Source of the DNA: Paraphysomonas bandaiensis | Taxonomy: Eukaryota > Chrysophyceae | Direction: 5' to 3' | Length of the DNA: 64,000 nucleotides | Assembly: GCA_965644295.1 (NCBI GenBank) | Contig: CBFFRP010000329.1 | Location: 1 to 64,000 of the forward strand | Shown here: piece after piece, positions 1-10,534 of the stretch | How the letters are laid out: the number at the start of each line of letters is the position of its first letter | Numbering within the stretch: the first letter of the stretch is position 1 | Notes under the pieces: model-generated | Told to the model about the DNA's origin: nothing | Database searches by the model: none | Seen by the model: the letters and a program-made list of their open reading frames with translations, nothing else | Translations under genes and position numbers: made by a program

Positions 1-844
1 TGCATATTCTATGTTATACTTATTAAGATGGGGTAACGAGCTATGATGTACCTACACACTGAATCAACGTTCAGGTGTGATGTCCACTTTATCTGCTGAT
101 GGTGACTTCACGCAATGTGAAACCTGCCACAAATTTATAATAAAGTTATGTGGGTCAGTATTCCAGTGTAGCAGTTGCAGTGTATACTTCCATAGGAATA
201 CGTACTGGTATTACCCATACTACCCTATAGGGGGGCAAGTACATATCACATCAAGGGTGAATGGATATTATATACTCGAGGTGCACGAGAGTTCATACCA
301 GACTCAGTGGGGAATCAATTGTGACATGCAATACCTGGTATTCAGGGTTGTATTTACGTATAATCTGGATATTAGGGATTTTGGGTTCTTGAATGCTAAA
401 ATACACCAAAGTGGCGGTATACTGTTTTTGTAAGGGAATTTAGGTAGAAAGTAAAACGTAGGATGTAGTGTACTATTAGTATGCGGTTATACGTTGCTCC
501 TAGGTTGCTGTGTGTATTCAGTTTATAGAATAAACACGTTTCTGTGGGTAGTGATGACGTTGCAGGGTGTTGTGATGTTGTTGAGGAGTAGGAGTGGGTG
601 TAACATGTATGCTATGGTGTTATGCACTTGTTTAGGCTTAACCGAAGTGCTTGGTGCCAACGATCTTGTTGCACTGGCGGTGTTCCTTGCGTGGTGATAC
701 TTGGCGGGTATCATTTACTGAGCATTAGGTTTTTCCTAGAGCAGTCAAAACATAATTAATTATACATTGTTTTCACACTTGCGTGTTTGTGTGCTATACC
801 TGTACTGCGAGCCGTGGTTCTGGTTATCAAACCGGGTTACGTCA
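1..844 (+). repeat. 5' LTR of the gypsy element (partial)
   Basis: Position 1 corresponds to position 7318 of the 3' LTR, and the match continues to the shared gtcatag at 841-847. The LTR probably ends with CA at 843-844. A 118-residue open frame (77-433) and a 67-residue one (494-697) lie inside. The first has two CxxC pairs (see findings). No tRNA primer-binding site starting with TGG is evident directly after the LTR. Confidence 0.9.
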
Positions 845-1205
845 TAGTAAATATTTACTTATTTGCTCGCACAAGAATTCTTGTGATTAATTCTTGATAC
901 ACATCATTTAGATAGACCTGTCTGTGTGCCTTGCTTGTGTGCGTTGTGCAGGGGTGTCTTGTGTCAGTGTGTTGAGTGGTGTCTTGGTGTCTTGGTGGAT
1001 TCTTACGCAGGGCTGTGGATTTGTCAGTTTCTTCCGGGGGACTTGGGACTGGATTTGAGTTATTTCATTGAGACCTGTGAGCGAATTTAAATTCCCTCCT
1101 TGTCGATCTTTGTTAGTCTCTGAAGCCAAGGGAGCTGCGTAACTCTGAGGTGAAAAATCGTGTGGGTATATAAACTAAAGAGTGTAACAGCAACTAAGGT
1201 GGAAG
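845..1205 (+). other. Untranslated leader of the gypsy element
   Basis: These 361 bases lie between the 5' LTR and the gag start codon and hold no convincing coding frame. They should contain the primer-binding and packaging signals, but I cannot recognise a standard tRNA-complementary primer site. Confidence 0.6.
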
Positions 1206-3014
1206 ATGCAAACTCCCGTTGGTAGGAGTAGCCCTAAGAGCCACTCTGGTTCTGAAGGCAGTGTTAAGGAGGATCTAGAGCCTTCAATGCTCGAAATCAT
1301 TCTTGCACGTTTCGATGCCTTGGAAAGGAAATTCGATACGAGAATAGATGACTTAACGTTCAGAGTCACGCGACTCGAAGAGCGAGCCTCACGTAGAGGT
1401 ACACCTGTCGGCTCTAGAGCGCCGAGCCCCACGATTTTAAGGGAAGATCAAAATATCCCAGGGGCAGATGAATCAGTTACGAAAGGAACACCTACTGTTC
1501 CTGACACGTTGCCGAAACCGGTAAAGAAACGTGATACAAGGAGATACTCTACTCTGCATAATTTAGCGGAGCACTATCGCACTCCTTGGCGGGATGAGTC
1601 TGTAAGAGAATTGTTGGAGGAGGAAGATACTTCTACTGCTCAGTCAAATGGCAATGCTGAGGAAGATGGTGATCAGCAGGTGGCTTCTGAATTCCCTACT
1701 AGAACTCAAGCTTTGTTAGGAGGCAAGAAACCTGGGAAGCTGTTCAGGGAATTGAAAAAGAATGCCAACCTTCCAAATGTGCAACAGACTGTTGTAATGC
1801 GTGAGGAAAGGACTTGCAAAGTTCGTATCAATGAACTAAAGCTTTCTAAAGTGGCTAGAGCTGTCAAACAAATCTTGGATTTTCAAGAAGAGGAACAGAC
1901 CACTGTGCGTCTACAAAAGGTTGTTTCTGGTGAACTAAGAGATCATCTAAGAGAAGTGTATCATCTCGGTCATGCGGAGATTTCAGAGATGGATTTGTCC
2001 GACCTACTGCGTGTAATAGCCAAGGAAACTCGGGTTTTTAATTGTGTGGGATTCTATGAGGAGCTACGAGATTCTCTTAGACACATAAAGATTATGGAGT
2101 GGAGGAAAGTGACAACTGTCACGTTCGAACAGTTTTACTTCCAACAGTTGAAACTTATTGATTTGTTTCGAACCATGTTATCCATAATGCTGGAGTTTAA
2201 TAAGGATTGGTGTCCCAGAGTAGATGACAAAGAATATGGGCTCGTAAGACTATTCAAAAACTTGAACGATAGGGATTATGTTCGTTATGTCTTTGGGTGC
2301 ATGAATAAACTACAGTTTGACACGATGAACGAGTTCTTTGATGAATTTACGGCCATTTTAGTAGATCATTATCAGATTTGCTTAGCAGCTCGTCAGTTAC
2401 CGTTTGAGGCTAACATTGAGGCTAAAAACAAACTTGATGAGTACAACAAACGGAAAAGGGATTTGTTTTCCAAGAATAATGAGAAACTTCCGTCTCCGAT
2501 GCGGTCTACTTCTTACAAGGACTATGATCATCGGAATAACAGAGATTCACATGCTCTCACTCACATTGATGGATATGTTTCTGATGATTCGGATTTTGAT
2601 CGAGGTCCGGAGCAGATAAATCTCGAATACCCTAGTTCTTCAGATGATGAAGAGGGTAACGTGGATTTACGTCGTGGCTCAGCCAAGGACGTTACTTCAT
2701 CGCAGGATCTGGAACCTGATCCTACAGCAGTTGTTAATGAGCAAGAGGTTTCTTTTATGGCTTCTTCTCAGGATAAACCTGCTGGTGATACGGGTTCGAG
2801 AGTTGAGAAATTCGGTTGCCTGAGGCAGATGTTGTATGGAAAATGCAACAAGCCACAGTGCAAATACAACCACAATTCTCAGTGCTTGAGAACCTCGGCT
2901 GTTGAGATGAGGGATAAGCTCAATGCTTTCCTGAAGGCTGAGGATGGTTCCACTGGTAGAACCAATCCAACTTCTATCTTGAGAAGGGATCGCTTCGGCG
3001 ATTCCCGACCTTGA
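1206..3014 (+). CDS. gag: Gag polyprotein of the gypsy element, ends in a TGA in frame with pol
   Basis: This 602-residue frame begins at ATG 1206 and ends at TGA 3012-3014. Gag forms the particle that packages element RNA. Near residues 28-60 there is a charged heptad-like stretch likely to be a coiled coil. The middle (about 200-400) is a helical retrotransposon-gag-type region. Towards the C-terminus an acidic, serine-rich segment precedes a cysteine-histidine motif of the form C-X8-C-X4-C-X3-H at about residues 538-556. This is a CCCH-type arrangement, not the usual CCHC knuckle. The frame continues without a break after the TGA into pol, so pol is most simply made by stop-codon readthrough. 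Confidence 0.85.
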   Translation: MQTPVGRSSPKSHSGSEGSVKEDLEPSMLEIILARFDALERKFDTRIDDLTFRVTRLEERASRRGTPVGSRAPSPTILREDQNIPGADESVTKGTPTVPDTLPKPVKKRDTRRYSTLHNLAEHYRTPWRDESVRELLEEEDTSTAQSNGNAEEDGDQQVASEFPTRTQALLGGKKPGKLFRELKKNANLPNVQQTVVMREERTCKVRINELKLSKVARAVKQILDFQEEEQTTVRLQKVVSGELRDHLREVYHLGHAEISEMDLSDLLRVIAKETRVFNCVGFYEELRDSLRHIKIMEWRKVTTVTFEQFYFQQLKLIDLFRTMLSIMLEFNKDWCPRVDDKEYGLVRLFKNLNDRDYVRYVFGCMNKLQFDTMNEFFDEFTAILVDHYQICLAARQLPFEANIEAKNKLDEYNKRKRDLFSKNNEKLPSPMRSTSYKDYDHRNNRDSHALTHIDGYVSDDSDFDRGPEQINLEYPSSSDDEEGNVDLRRGSAKDVTSSQDLEPDPTAVVNEQEVSFMASSQDKPAGDTGSRVEKFGCLRQMLYGKCNKPQCKYNHNSQCLRTSAVEMRDKLNAFLKAEDGSTGRTNPTSILRRDRFGDSRP

Positions 3015-6000
3015 TGGAAGGACCATTGCGTGCGGGGAGCGCAGGATGTCAGTGTAGTTAATGGGTGTGACGGGGATGACGATTGTTGCTTACAATTTGA
3101 AGAGTCTACATTCACGGCGGCATTGTGTTCTGTGCAAACCGAGGGGCAAGCTAAGCTGTATGCTTGTTTTCCTAGTACGCGAAAAATGACATCAGCACAT
3201 ACTGTAGCAAGGCTAATAATGAACAATAATTTGAGAGAGAATTCGGAAAAATTGATCACCGTACTTTGCGATACGGGAGCGCTTTCAGCCAACTACGTGT
3301 CTAGGGGTCTGGTTGAGAGTTTAATGCCAGAGCTAAACCCCGAATTTTTATACGATGCGAATCATAGAGTAGTATTGGCGGATAGTACTACTATAAAAAC
3401 AGTCACACAAGGAGTCAGACTCAATCTTTTGTTGGCTGACCCTTATGGAAAACAGTATCAGTTCAAAGGGGATTTCCTAATTATTGACATGAAACATAAT
3501 GATGTCATACTTGGATTGCCGGCACTTACTGGTACTTTGTATCCCTTTATGTGTGAATTGATGAGGCATGCTTTTGAACAAACATCTTATGAGATAGAAA
3601 GCGATACCAAGAAGATTTCGAGTCATGATTTGTCTGGCTTAGAGCATGGACAAATAGTGGAACCATGGTCTAAAGCGAGTACTCAAATTGCACCGGAGGA
3701 AGAGGATTCCGAATTGCCGGTTCAATTTAAAGAAGCTTTGGTATTCTTAGGAAAGACTAGAGCGGAAGCTTTGAAAGACTATGAGCAGTTGTTGGAGACC
3801 CATGTTAGTAGTGAGATGAAGGAACAAACAAATGTGATGCATCTCCTACGAACTAAAGCGGTTAAAGTCTTTGTACCAGATGAGTGGTCTGGTGTAAAGG
3901 GTGTTGAACCTTTAAAAATTAAGTGGAAAGATACACTTCCGGATCGGATCAAACCCAAAGCGAGGCCTATTAACCCGAAGCTATGGGAAGCATCAGAGAA
4001 AGAATTTCGTCGTCTGTGTGGGTATTTTTACCGGAAGAGTAGATCGCCATGGGCTTCTTGCCTTGTAGTAGCGCCCAAGGCTACACCTCCTTACATTCGA
4101 TTTTGTGGGGACTACGTTAAGATAAATGATCATATGCATGTGGGAAACTACACTATTCCCAATGTCAAACATGAACTTGACAAGATCATTAATTTTCCAT
4201 ATTATTTGGATATAGATCTTACAAATGCGTTTCATCAAATACCTTTGGATGAGGAAACTTCCGAGAAATTGTCCATTCAAACGCCATGGGGACAGTTTGC
4301 ACCTAATTTCATGCCAGAGGGTATAGCACCTGCTACTGGTGTACTGCAAGAGGTTGTTCGGGAGATATTTGCTGATTTTTCAGACTGGGCCATCGTCATT
4401 TTTGATAATATGCTAATACTAGCCAACGATCCCCAGGATGCTTATGAAAAGTTGGAACGAGTTATTGACAGATGTCTGGAGAGAAACATAAAGTTGAAAA
4501 TGGCTAAGAGCTGGCTTGGTTTTAAAAAGGTTAATTTTTTTGGATATGTGTGCAAACACAAATCGTATGAAGTGTGTCCGGATAAAAAGGAAGCGCTGGC
4601 AAACATACCCATGCCATCATCGACTAAACAAGCTAGATCTCTGCTAGGCAAGGGAGTTTTCTTTTCCAGCTTCACGCCAAAGTACTCTGACTTAGTAGGT
4701 CATCTAACGGACCTCACCAAGAAATCTTTCAATTGGAATAAATCTACTTGGCGTCATGATTATGAAGCTGAGTACAAACGTTTCATAAAAGGTTTACAAG
4801 ATGCTTGTGAGCTCTTCTACCCTGATTATGAGTTAGAGTGGATTTTACGGACTGATGCAAGTGAGCTAGGTATAGGTTCTGTACTACTACAACGGAAGAT
4901 ATTACCGTCAGGAGAAGCTCAATTGCAACCTATTGCCTTTATCTCTAAAAAGTTTTCAGAGCAAGCAATGAAATGGGCTACTATAGAGCAGGAGGGCTAT
5001 GGTATCTACTATTCGGTTAAACAGCTAGCGTATTACTTAGTTGGAAAGCAGTTTACAATAGAAACAGACCATAACAATTTGCTCTGGATGGAAGCGTCTG
5101 AGGTACCAAAAATTGTTAGATGGAGAATATTCTTGCAATCATTCAATTTTAAAATCCGACATATTTCGGGAGCACAGAATTGGTTAGCAGACTGGTTATC
5201 CAGGGAACACCAACTGGCTTATCTGTCGGGCATGTTCTTGGATGATTCTATGTGGGATGATGCCTATTTTCTGGGAGAGGACTGTCAGGATTCTGAGTAT
5301 TTCTCATTCCTAGGAAATTTTATGGACCCGTCGGATCTCAGTGACCAAGAACAACCTTCCATGAATATATCTCGTGAGGAATGCTTGCGTGAGGTACACA
5401 ACTCTCGCGTGGGTCATCTTGGAGGGAAAGCTACTTGGATTCGTCTCAATAAACGTTTTCCAGGGCATGGAATACCATATCAGGTGGTAGCAGAATATAT
5501 ATCCAACTGTCCAACTTGCGTAAAAACCCGGTTAGCCATGAAGGAAGCACTTATTCCCATAGTGCGCAACCTAAAACCACCGGGGGCTCGCAGTGCTATT
5601 GGAATTGATGCAGTGGAGATTACTCCACATGGCAAGGACGGTTACACTCATATCAATGTGATAGTGAACCTTCACACAAAGCTCGTTTTTCTGGAACCAG
5701 TAAAAGGAGTAACGGCTTTGAATTTAGCGAATACTGTGTGGAAGTATTGGTCCTATTACGGTCACACGGATGTCGTGATTTCAGACCAGGGTCCGGATTT
5801 AACTTCGGATCTATTCCAACAGCTAACGGAATACATGGGAATGCGCCATACGTTCAGTATAGCCAACCGGCATGCGAATGGCTCAGAACGTATCATAGGT
5901 GAGGTAGTACGTCACCTACGAGCTCTAGTATATGATGCTAGCGAGCGTCAAGAGCGCACAGATGTTTTTGAAGATCCTAGCTGGATCGCCAGTGTCCAAC

Positions 6001-7001
6001 ACATTCTTAACTCTGAAGTGTCATCTGAGACGGGTTTCTCACCATTCGAGTTGACTTTTGGATCGGAGGATAAGCGTTATTTTAACGTGGACACCGACTC
6101 TCTTTCCCAGGATGCGCATGCACGACTTAAACGTTTTAATGATAACCTTCGTGAGCTCAGGGCAGCTTCGCATGCTTATCAACAGCGTCTTGTGCAAGAG
6201 CGGGCTAGCCAAGGTATACCGGCCGACAAGCAGAACAGATATCAGCCGGGAGATCTTGTTTTGTTCGACAAGGGTGCTAAAGTACATCCTAAGATGTCTC
6301 ACCGTTATATGGGTCCTTTCAAAGTCATATCTCAATATAAAAATGACATTGATTGCAGACATTTGGTGACAGGACAAGTTGTGAAAGTCGATGTGCGGGA
6401 GGTTAAACTTTTTGCGGGTGATCAAGACACAGCGTATAACATGGCTTGTAGAGACCATGAACAGCATGTGATTGACACGATTCTATACTACAGAGGTGAT
6501 AGAGACACCAGAACCTCTCTAGTTTTCACTGTGAAATTTCAGGATGGTGATGTTCGTGACATTCCATTCAGTAAGGATATTTTTGACTCTATTCCATATG
6601 CCGATTTCTGTTCTAAGAAAAGATATTTATATCATCTTATTTATCCGGTTAAAGAGGCAAAGGAATATATTGCAAAAATCCGTAAGCAGCCTATCACTAG
6701 TTTTCAGCCAGGTGATGAGGCTTATGTTGACTTAAGAGTTTTCGGGGACCTGTGGTATGAAAGCCTGGAGTTACCGGATTCTCATTTTATTACTTATGTT
6801 GCACGTTTTGTCTTCACACATTGGTATCATAAAAGTTCCAAACGGATACTCTCAACTAAAAATGTGATGACTAAACAAACTTTCCGACTTGATAATTACC
6901 ATATCCATTGTTTTGCCCATAAAGATTTTGATTCTTCTACAATGGTCTTGGTAGACGAGGAATTTGCCAGCAAATTTCCACAAGTTAATCAGTCGGTATA
7001 A
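3015..7001 (+). CDS. pol: Pol polyprotein: protease, reverse transcriptase, RNase H, integrase
   Basis: Open from the codon after the gag TGA to TAA 6999-7001; there is no obvious own ATG near the start. Counting residues from the GTG at 3030: an aspartic protease motif (LCDTGA) lies near 77-82 and reverse transcriptase spans about 330-500. RNase H follows (RTDASELG near 606), then the integrase HHCC finger (H788, H793, C826, C829). The integrase core has acidic residues near 858, 917 and 957. The catalytic RT box reads IFDN where YxDD is usual, so the second aspartate is asparagine. Beyond the integrase core about 300 further residues include a chromo-like segment (from about 1145). LTR identity argues that this is a functional variant and not decay. 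Confidence 0.93.
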   Translation, partial: WKDHCVRGAQDVSVVNGCDGDDDCCLQFEESTFTAALCSVQTEGQAKLYACFPSTRKMTSAHTVARLIMNNNLRENSEKLITVLCDTGALSANYVSRGLVESLMPELNPEFLYDANHRVVLADSTTIKTVTQGVRLNLLLADPYGKQYQFKGDFLIIDMKHNDVILGLPALTGTLYPFMCELMRHAFEQTSYEIESDTKKISSHDLSGLEHGQIVEPWSKASTQIAPEEEDSELPVQFKEALVFLGKTRAEALKDYEQLLETHVSSEMKEQTNVMHLLRTKAVKVFVPDEWSGVKGVEPLKIKWKDTLPDRIKPKARPINPKLWEASEKEFRRLCGYFYRKSRSPWASCLVVAPKATPPYIRFCGDYVKINDHMHVGNYTIPNVKHELDKIINFPYYLDIDLTNAFHQIPLDEETSEKLSIQTPWGQFAPNFMPEGIAPATGVLQEVVREIFADFSDWAIVIFDNMLILANDPQDAYEKLERVIDRCLERNIKLKMAKSWLGFKKVNFFGYVCKHKSYEVCPDKKEALANIPMPSSTKQARSLLGKGVFFSSFTPKYSDLVGHLTDLTKKSFNWNKSTWRHDYEAEYKRFIKGLQDACELFYPDYELEWILRTDASELGIGSVLLQRKILPSGEAQLQPIAFISKKFSEQAMKWATIEQEGYGIYYSVKQLAYYLVGKQFTIETDHNNLLWMEASEVPKIVRWRIFLQSFNFKIRHISGAQNWLADWLSREHQLAYLSGMFLDDSMWDDAYFLGEDCQDSEYFSFLGNFMDPSDLSDQEQPSMNISREECLREVHNSRVGHLGGKATWIRLNKRFPGHGIPYQVVAEYISNCPTCVKTRLAMKEALIPIVRNLKPPGARSAIGIDAVEITPHGKDGYTHINVIVNLHTKLVFLEPVKGVTALNLANTVWKYWSYYGHTDVVISDQGPDLTSDLFQQLTEYMGMRHTFSIANRHANGSERIIGEVVRHLRALVYDASERQERTDVFEDPSWIASVQHILNSEVSSETGFSPFELTFGSEDKRYFNVDTDSLSQDAHARLKRFNDNLRELRAASHAYQQRLVQERASQGIPADKQNRYQPGDLVLFDKGAKVHPKMSHRYMGPFKVISQYKNDIDCRHLVTGQVVKVDVREVKLFAGDQDTAYNMACRDHEQHVIDTILYYRGDRDTRTSLVFTVKFQDGDVRDIPFSKDIFDSIPYADFCSKKRYLYHLIYPVKEAKEYIAKIRKQPITSFQPGDEAYVDLRVFGDLWYESLELPDSHFITYVARFVFTHWYHKSSKRILSTKNVMTKQTFRLDNYHIHCFAHKDFDSSTMVLVDEEFASKFPQVNQSV

Positions 7002-7151
7002 AGTGTTCCTACTCTACAATTTACGATGTGAAATTTTTCAGTATTCTCCGAATTACATCTATAATATGATAATAATACTCCATGGTGGTTCGTTTGGATG
7101 GCTATTTCAAACCTAGTCCCATTGACATGTGTGCGACCATGGATTTCTCAC

Positions 7152-7169
7152 AAAAACGAGGGGGGGAGG
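7152..7169 (+). promoter_or_regulatory. Polypurine tract for plus-strand DNA priming
   Basis: A purine-rich run (aaaaacgagggggggagg, one pyrimidine) lies a few bases upstream of the TGTGACC that opens the 3' LTR. This is the expected position of the plus-strand primer in LTR retrotransposons. Confidence 0.75.
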
Positions 7170-7172
7170 CAG

Positions 7173-8161
7173 TGTGACCACGTGGCATTTCCTATGCCCT
7201 ATCTACGTGGCTATAGTACCAGAACTGCATGCATTGCCCATTCAGGACCCTGTGATATTAGTTTAGGACCCTATATCAAGAACATTATATCATCAGGACC
7301 CTATACCATGTCTAGGATGCATATTCTATGTTATACTTATTAAGATGGGGTAACGAGCTATGATGTACCTACACACTGAATCAACGTTCAGGTGTGATGT
7401 CCACTTTATCTGCTGATGGTGACTTCACGCAATGTGAAACCTGCCACAAATTTATAATAAAGTTATGTGGGTCAGTATTCCAGTGTAGCAGTTGCAGTGT
7501 ATACTTCCATAGGAATACGTACTGGTATTACCCATACTACCCTATAGGGGGGCAAGTACATATCACATCAAGGGTGAATGGATATTATATACTCGAGGTG
7601 CACGAGAGTTCATACCAGACTCAGTGGGGAATCAATTGTGACATGCAATACCTGGTATTCAGGGTTGTATTTACGTATAATCTGGATATTAGGGATTTTG
7701 GGTTCTTGAATGCTAAAATACACCAAAGTGGCGGTATACTGTTTTTGTAAGGGAATTTAGGTAGAAAGTAAAACGTAGGATGTAGTGTACTATTAGTATG
7801 CGGTTATACGTTGCTCCTAGGTTGCTGTGTGTATTCAGTTTATAGAATAAACACGTTTCTGTGGGTAGTGATGACGTTGCAGGGTGTTGTGATGTTGTTG
7901 AGGAGTAGGAGTGGGTGTAACATGTATGCTATGGTGTTATGCACTTGTTTAGGCTTAACCGAAGTGCTTGGTGCCAACGATCTTGTTGCACTGGCGGTGT
8001 TCCTTGCGTGGTGATACTTGGCGGGTATCATTTACTGAGCATTAGGTTTTTCCTAGAGCAGTCAAAACATAATTAATTATACATTGTTTTCACACTTGCG
8101 TGTTTGTGTGCTATACCTGTACTGCGAGCCGTGGTTCTGGTTATCAAACCGGGTTACGTCA
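7173..8161 (+). repeat. 3' LTR of the gypsy element
   Basis: About 989 bp, taken from TG at 7173 just after the polypurine tract to CA at 8160-8161. From 7318 on it matches the left LTR. The match runs three bases further (tag, 8162-8164), so the exact end is uncertain by up to three bases. Confidence 0.9.
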
Positions 8162-9293
8162 TAGCCCATGCACAGGTTTTGCGGGTGCAGTCACCTTTAT
8201 GAAGATTACCGCATATCCAACATGCTTCCTTAGTATCAGTTGTTGCTTTAGTACTTGAGGATGAGCTGGAGGATGAAGTTTTTGTAGTCTTAGACTTGTT
8301 AGACTTAGACGTTTCTTTGGAATCCAATTTAGTTTCCATCCTCTTTACTTTTCTCACAGCTTGACTATAGTCATTGTTAAGCTCTCGCACCTTTCTACAG
8401 AATGCTCCGAAATCTTTTGGTGCAGATTGACCTTGGCCTATATCCGCTATAAATTTCTCTTTGGCATCCTTTCTGAAGGAATGTCCGCCCACAAGTTTAA
8501 TGTTTTTCTTGAGGGTTTTGACTATGGTATCCGAGGCTACCTCTGTGAGACTTGCCTCCGGAATGAGCTTATAAAGCTCATTCAGACGTCCATATTCTTT
8601 TAAGAATACTTTAGGAACATGAATATCCACCTTAACCTTTGGTCCAATGATATTATCTATGAACCTAGGAAGAGGCTCCAATGTATCAGAGTATCGCTCC
8701 TCTTCCTCTAGAAAGGCTTGCTTTAACCACTGAATCAATTCCTCAGTAGTTACAATGTTTGGATCTAGCCAGTCCTCGTCAGACTCATCTCCAAAATCCT
8801 GCTGTCGCTGAAACTGAAGCATATCACGCACTGTTGGTGCCATGATTTCTGACCTTATGAATTTTGTCCCTTTAGGATCTCTTTTCGAGAGATTTTCACA
8901 AAATTCGATGATATCCTCATCTTGCACACTACCTAAGTAGGGAATAGAGTCGGTATTGATTACTTCATGTGGAGTGGATTCCGTCGCAATGACTTCATTC
9001 AAGTCAATACGCTCACTCCTGTTGGGGTGCGGATCTCCACTCCTTTGCTTCTTTCTCTTTGGTTGAGAAGAAGAGAGCTCACGAAATGATACTCCACTCA
9101 ATTCTCCTTCCGCCTCTACTGATGTTTCAGTTTGAGGAGAAGATTGCATTTGAGATGATGTTGTTGCATCTCTTGCTCGTTTCCGAGAGGATTCTCTCTC
9201 TCTTTTCGTCTTTTTAGACGAAGAACCCGAAGCAGCTAACAATTCCTCTATTTGAGGAGCTGCTTTTATTTTGCTTCTCTTACTTTCCCCCAT
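8162..9293 (-). pseudogene. Gag-like gene broken by the gypsy insertion
   Basis: An open frame starts at ATG 9293 on the minus strand and runs for about 376 residues until it enters the gypsy LTR, where a TAA follows within four codons. The N-terminus is basic and rich in K, S and R, like a nuclear-localising region. A serine/lysine-rich linker comes before a zinc-knuckle-like motif, CWIC-GNLH-KGDC (C-X2-C-X3-H-X3-C), close to the break. This layout fits a retrotransposon Gag, but I cannot assign the superfamily. The rest of the gene should lie left of position 1, beyond the gypsy element. Confidence 0.6.
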
Positions 9294-9640
9294 AATATTG
9301 TTATATCACAGAGATTGAGTACTACTTATTAAGTAATATTACTGTGGGCTTGCATACATATGTGTATGTGTGCAAAGCAATACCCAAGTACAGAAGTACA
9401 AAATAATGATTATTATCGTATAATGAATCATGAATACTAATACTGTCTACAATATCAACGGCTAATAATACTGTCTACAATATCAACGGCTAATAATACT
9501 GTCTACAATATCAACGGCTATTGCTAATCCCAACAACAATCACATTCCCTACAGTTTGTATTCCTAACTACATGGTACACGTATACAATACAGTACTGTA
9601 CTACTAATCATATAATACAGGACATGTACACGTATATATT
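9294..9640. other. AT-rich spacer between two element fragments
   Basis: No coding frame is supported here. It separates the gag-like gene (8162-9293) from the Copia remnant and contains three tandem 28-bp repeats (9438-9520). Confidence 0.6.
9438..9520. repeat. Three tandem copies of a 28-bp unit
   Basis: The unit aatactgtctacaatatcaa plus a short cggctaat tail recurs three times without visible change. Function unknown. Confidence 0.85.
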
Positions 9641-10534
9641 CTATATGTAAGTGGATAGTCCTACAAGCCCATCTTTCGCATCAGTCTTCTGTAGCAATGG
9701 TGTCATATCGTCTCTTCCACTGCTATTATCACACGTCTTTGCTGCATTGTTCATTGCGTCTATTATGAGCTGTGTTGTTCGCATCTTTACCCAGTTAGTT
9801 CTTCTAATTCTCTTCTGTGTCTTGATATTGAAGAATACCCAACTACCGTTAGCATTGCCAGTAGGATACAATGCTATGCATGGCTCCGTACGATCCTGCT
9901 CGGCATTATTACTCCTCACCTTAGGATTGTAGCACTCCACGTAGTCTCCGAATGCCATATCTAGTTCCTTTCTGTAGTTCGGCTTTCTCCCAGTGAAAGC
10001 TACTCGTGGAGCGACGATGGAATGACTTGTCGATGGTCTTCTCAGATTCATGCGACTGTTGGCATATTTCACTAAGTCTTCCACGTTCGCATTAGGCAAT
10101 TTCCACGGTAGACCTGCATTCACACTTCTTATGATCTCCTTCAGCCTTCTTATCTTGCTATCGACCCTATCCATATGATCTCCAGCACCGCTGATGTCTA
10201 TCTCCACCCCTGTAATCTTTCCTCGCAGTGGTTGAAATCCCGGCTGTGGATCCAGGTATGCTATCTTCGGTGTAAATCCATGGCTGCGCAATAGACTCAC
10301 TTGCTCTTGCAGAGCTAGTCCAAGATCGTCTGTTCTCTCACTCGGTAGCGCCGCCACCAAAGTTAGTCCAAGAGGCTCCGACAATGTGATCATGAAAGGT
10401 TGCTTCCTCACATAGAATAAGTCCGTATATAACCGCTGACTCTTTTGCTGCGACGCCTTCAATTCAATATCCACGTGCTGTCTGCGTACCTTCTTTTTGG
10501 TGTGTTTTCCTCTGATAGCCTCACACGGTTTGCC
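9641..10534 (-). pseudogene. Copia-type pol remnant: pre-integrase and integrase, no reverse transcriptase
   Basis: Minus-strand frame directly continuing the gag-protease frame after a TAA at 10535-10537. It opens with GKPCEAIRGKH, similar to the Gag-pre-integrase zinc region. It goes on through an integrase core remnant (AYLDPQPGFQPL, then a helix ending in GLPWKLP) and closes with the typical Copia integrase C-terminus (FGDYVECYNP, CIALYPTGNANGSWVFF). The frame stops at TAG 9641-9643 and no reverse transcriptase or RNase H follows, so the element is truncated. The C-terminal motif resembles Copia elements of the GalEa type; that assignment is from memory of the family. Confidence 0.75.

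Larger units (their letters stand above)
1..8161 (+). mobile_element. Ty3/gypsy LTR retrotransposon, 5' end cut by window edge
   Basis: Two copies of the same sequence lie 7317 bp apart (1-844 and 7318-8161). They enclose a gag frame and a pol frame with protease, reverse transcriptase, RNase H and integrase in the Ty3/gypsy order. The overlapping parts of the LTRs appear identical, and the same 118-residue and 67-residue open frames recur in both, which suggests a recent insertion. The left LTR lacks about its first 145 bp because the window begins inside it, so the left target-site duplication cannot be seen. On the right the element ends inside a gag-like gene on the other strand, so it is nested in an older element. 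Confidence 0.95.

Noticed and set aside
821-844. tRNA primer-binding site starting tggttatcaaacc at the end of the LTR
   Set aside because: The same bases occur at the end of the 3' LTR, so they are part of the LTR and not the internal primer site.
6039-6467. 142-codon minus-strand frame inside pol
   Set aside because: Shadow of the integrase region on the opposite strand.
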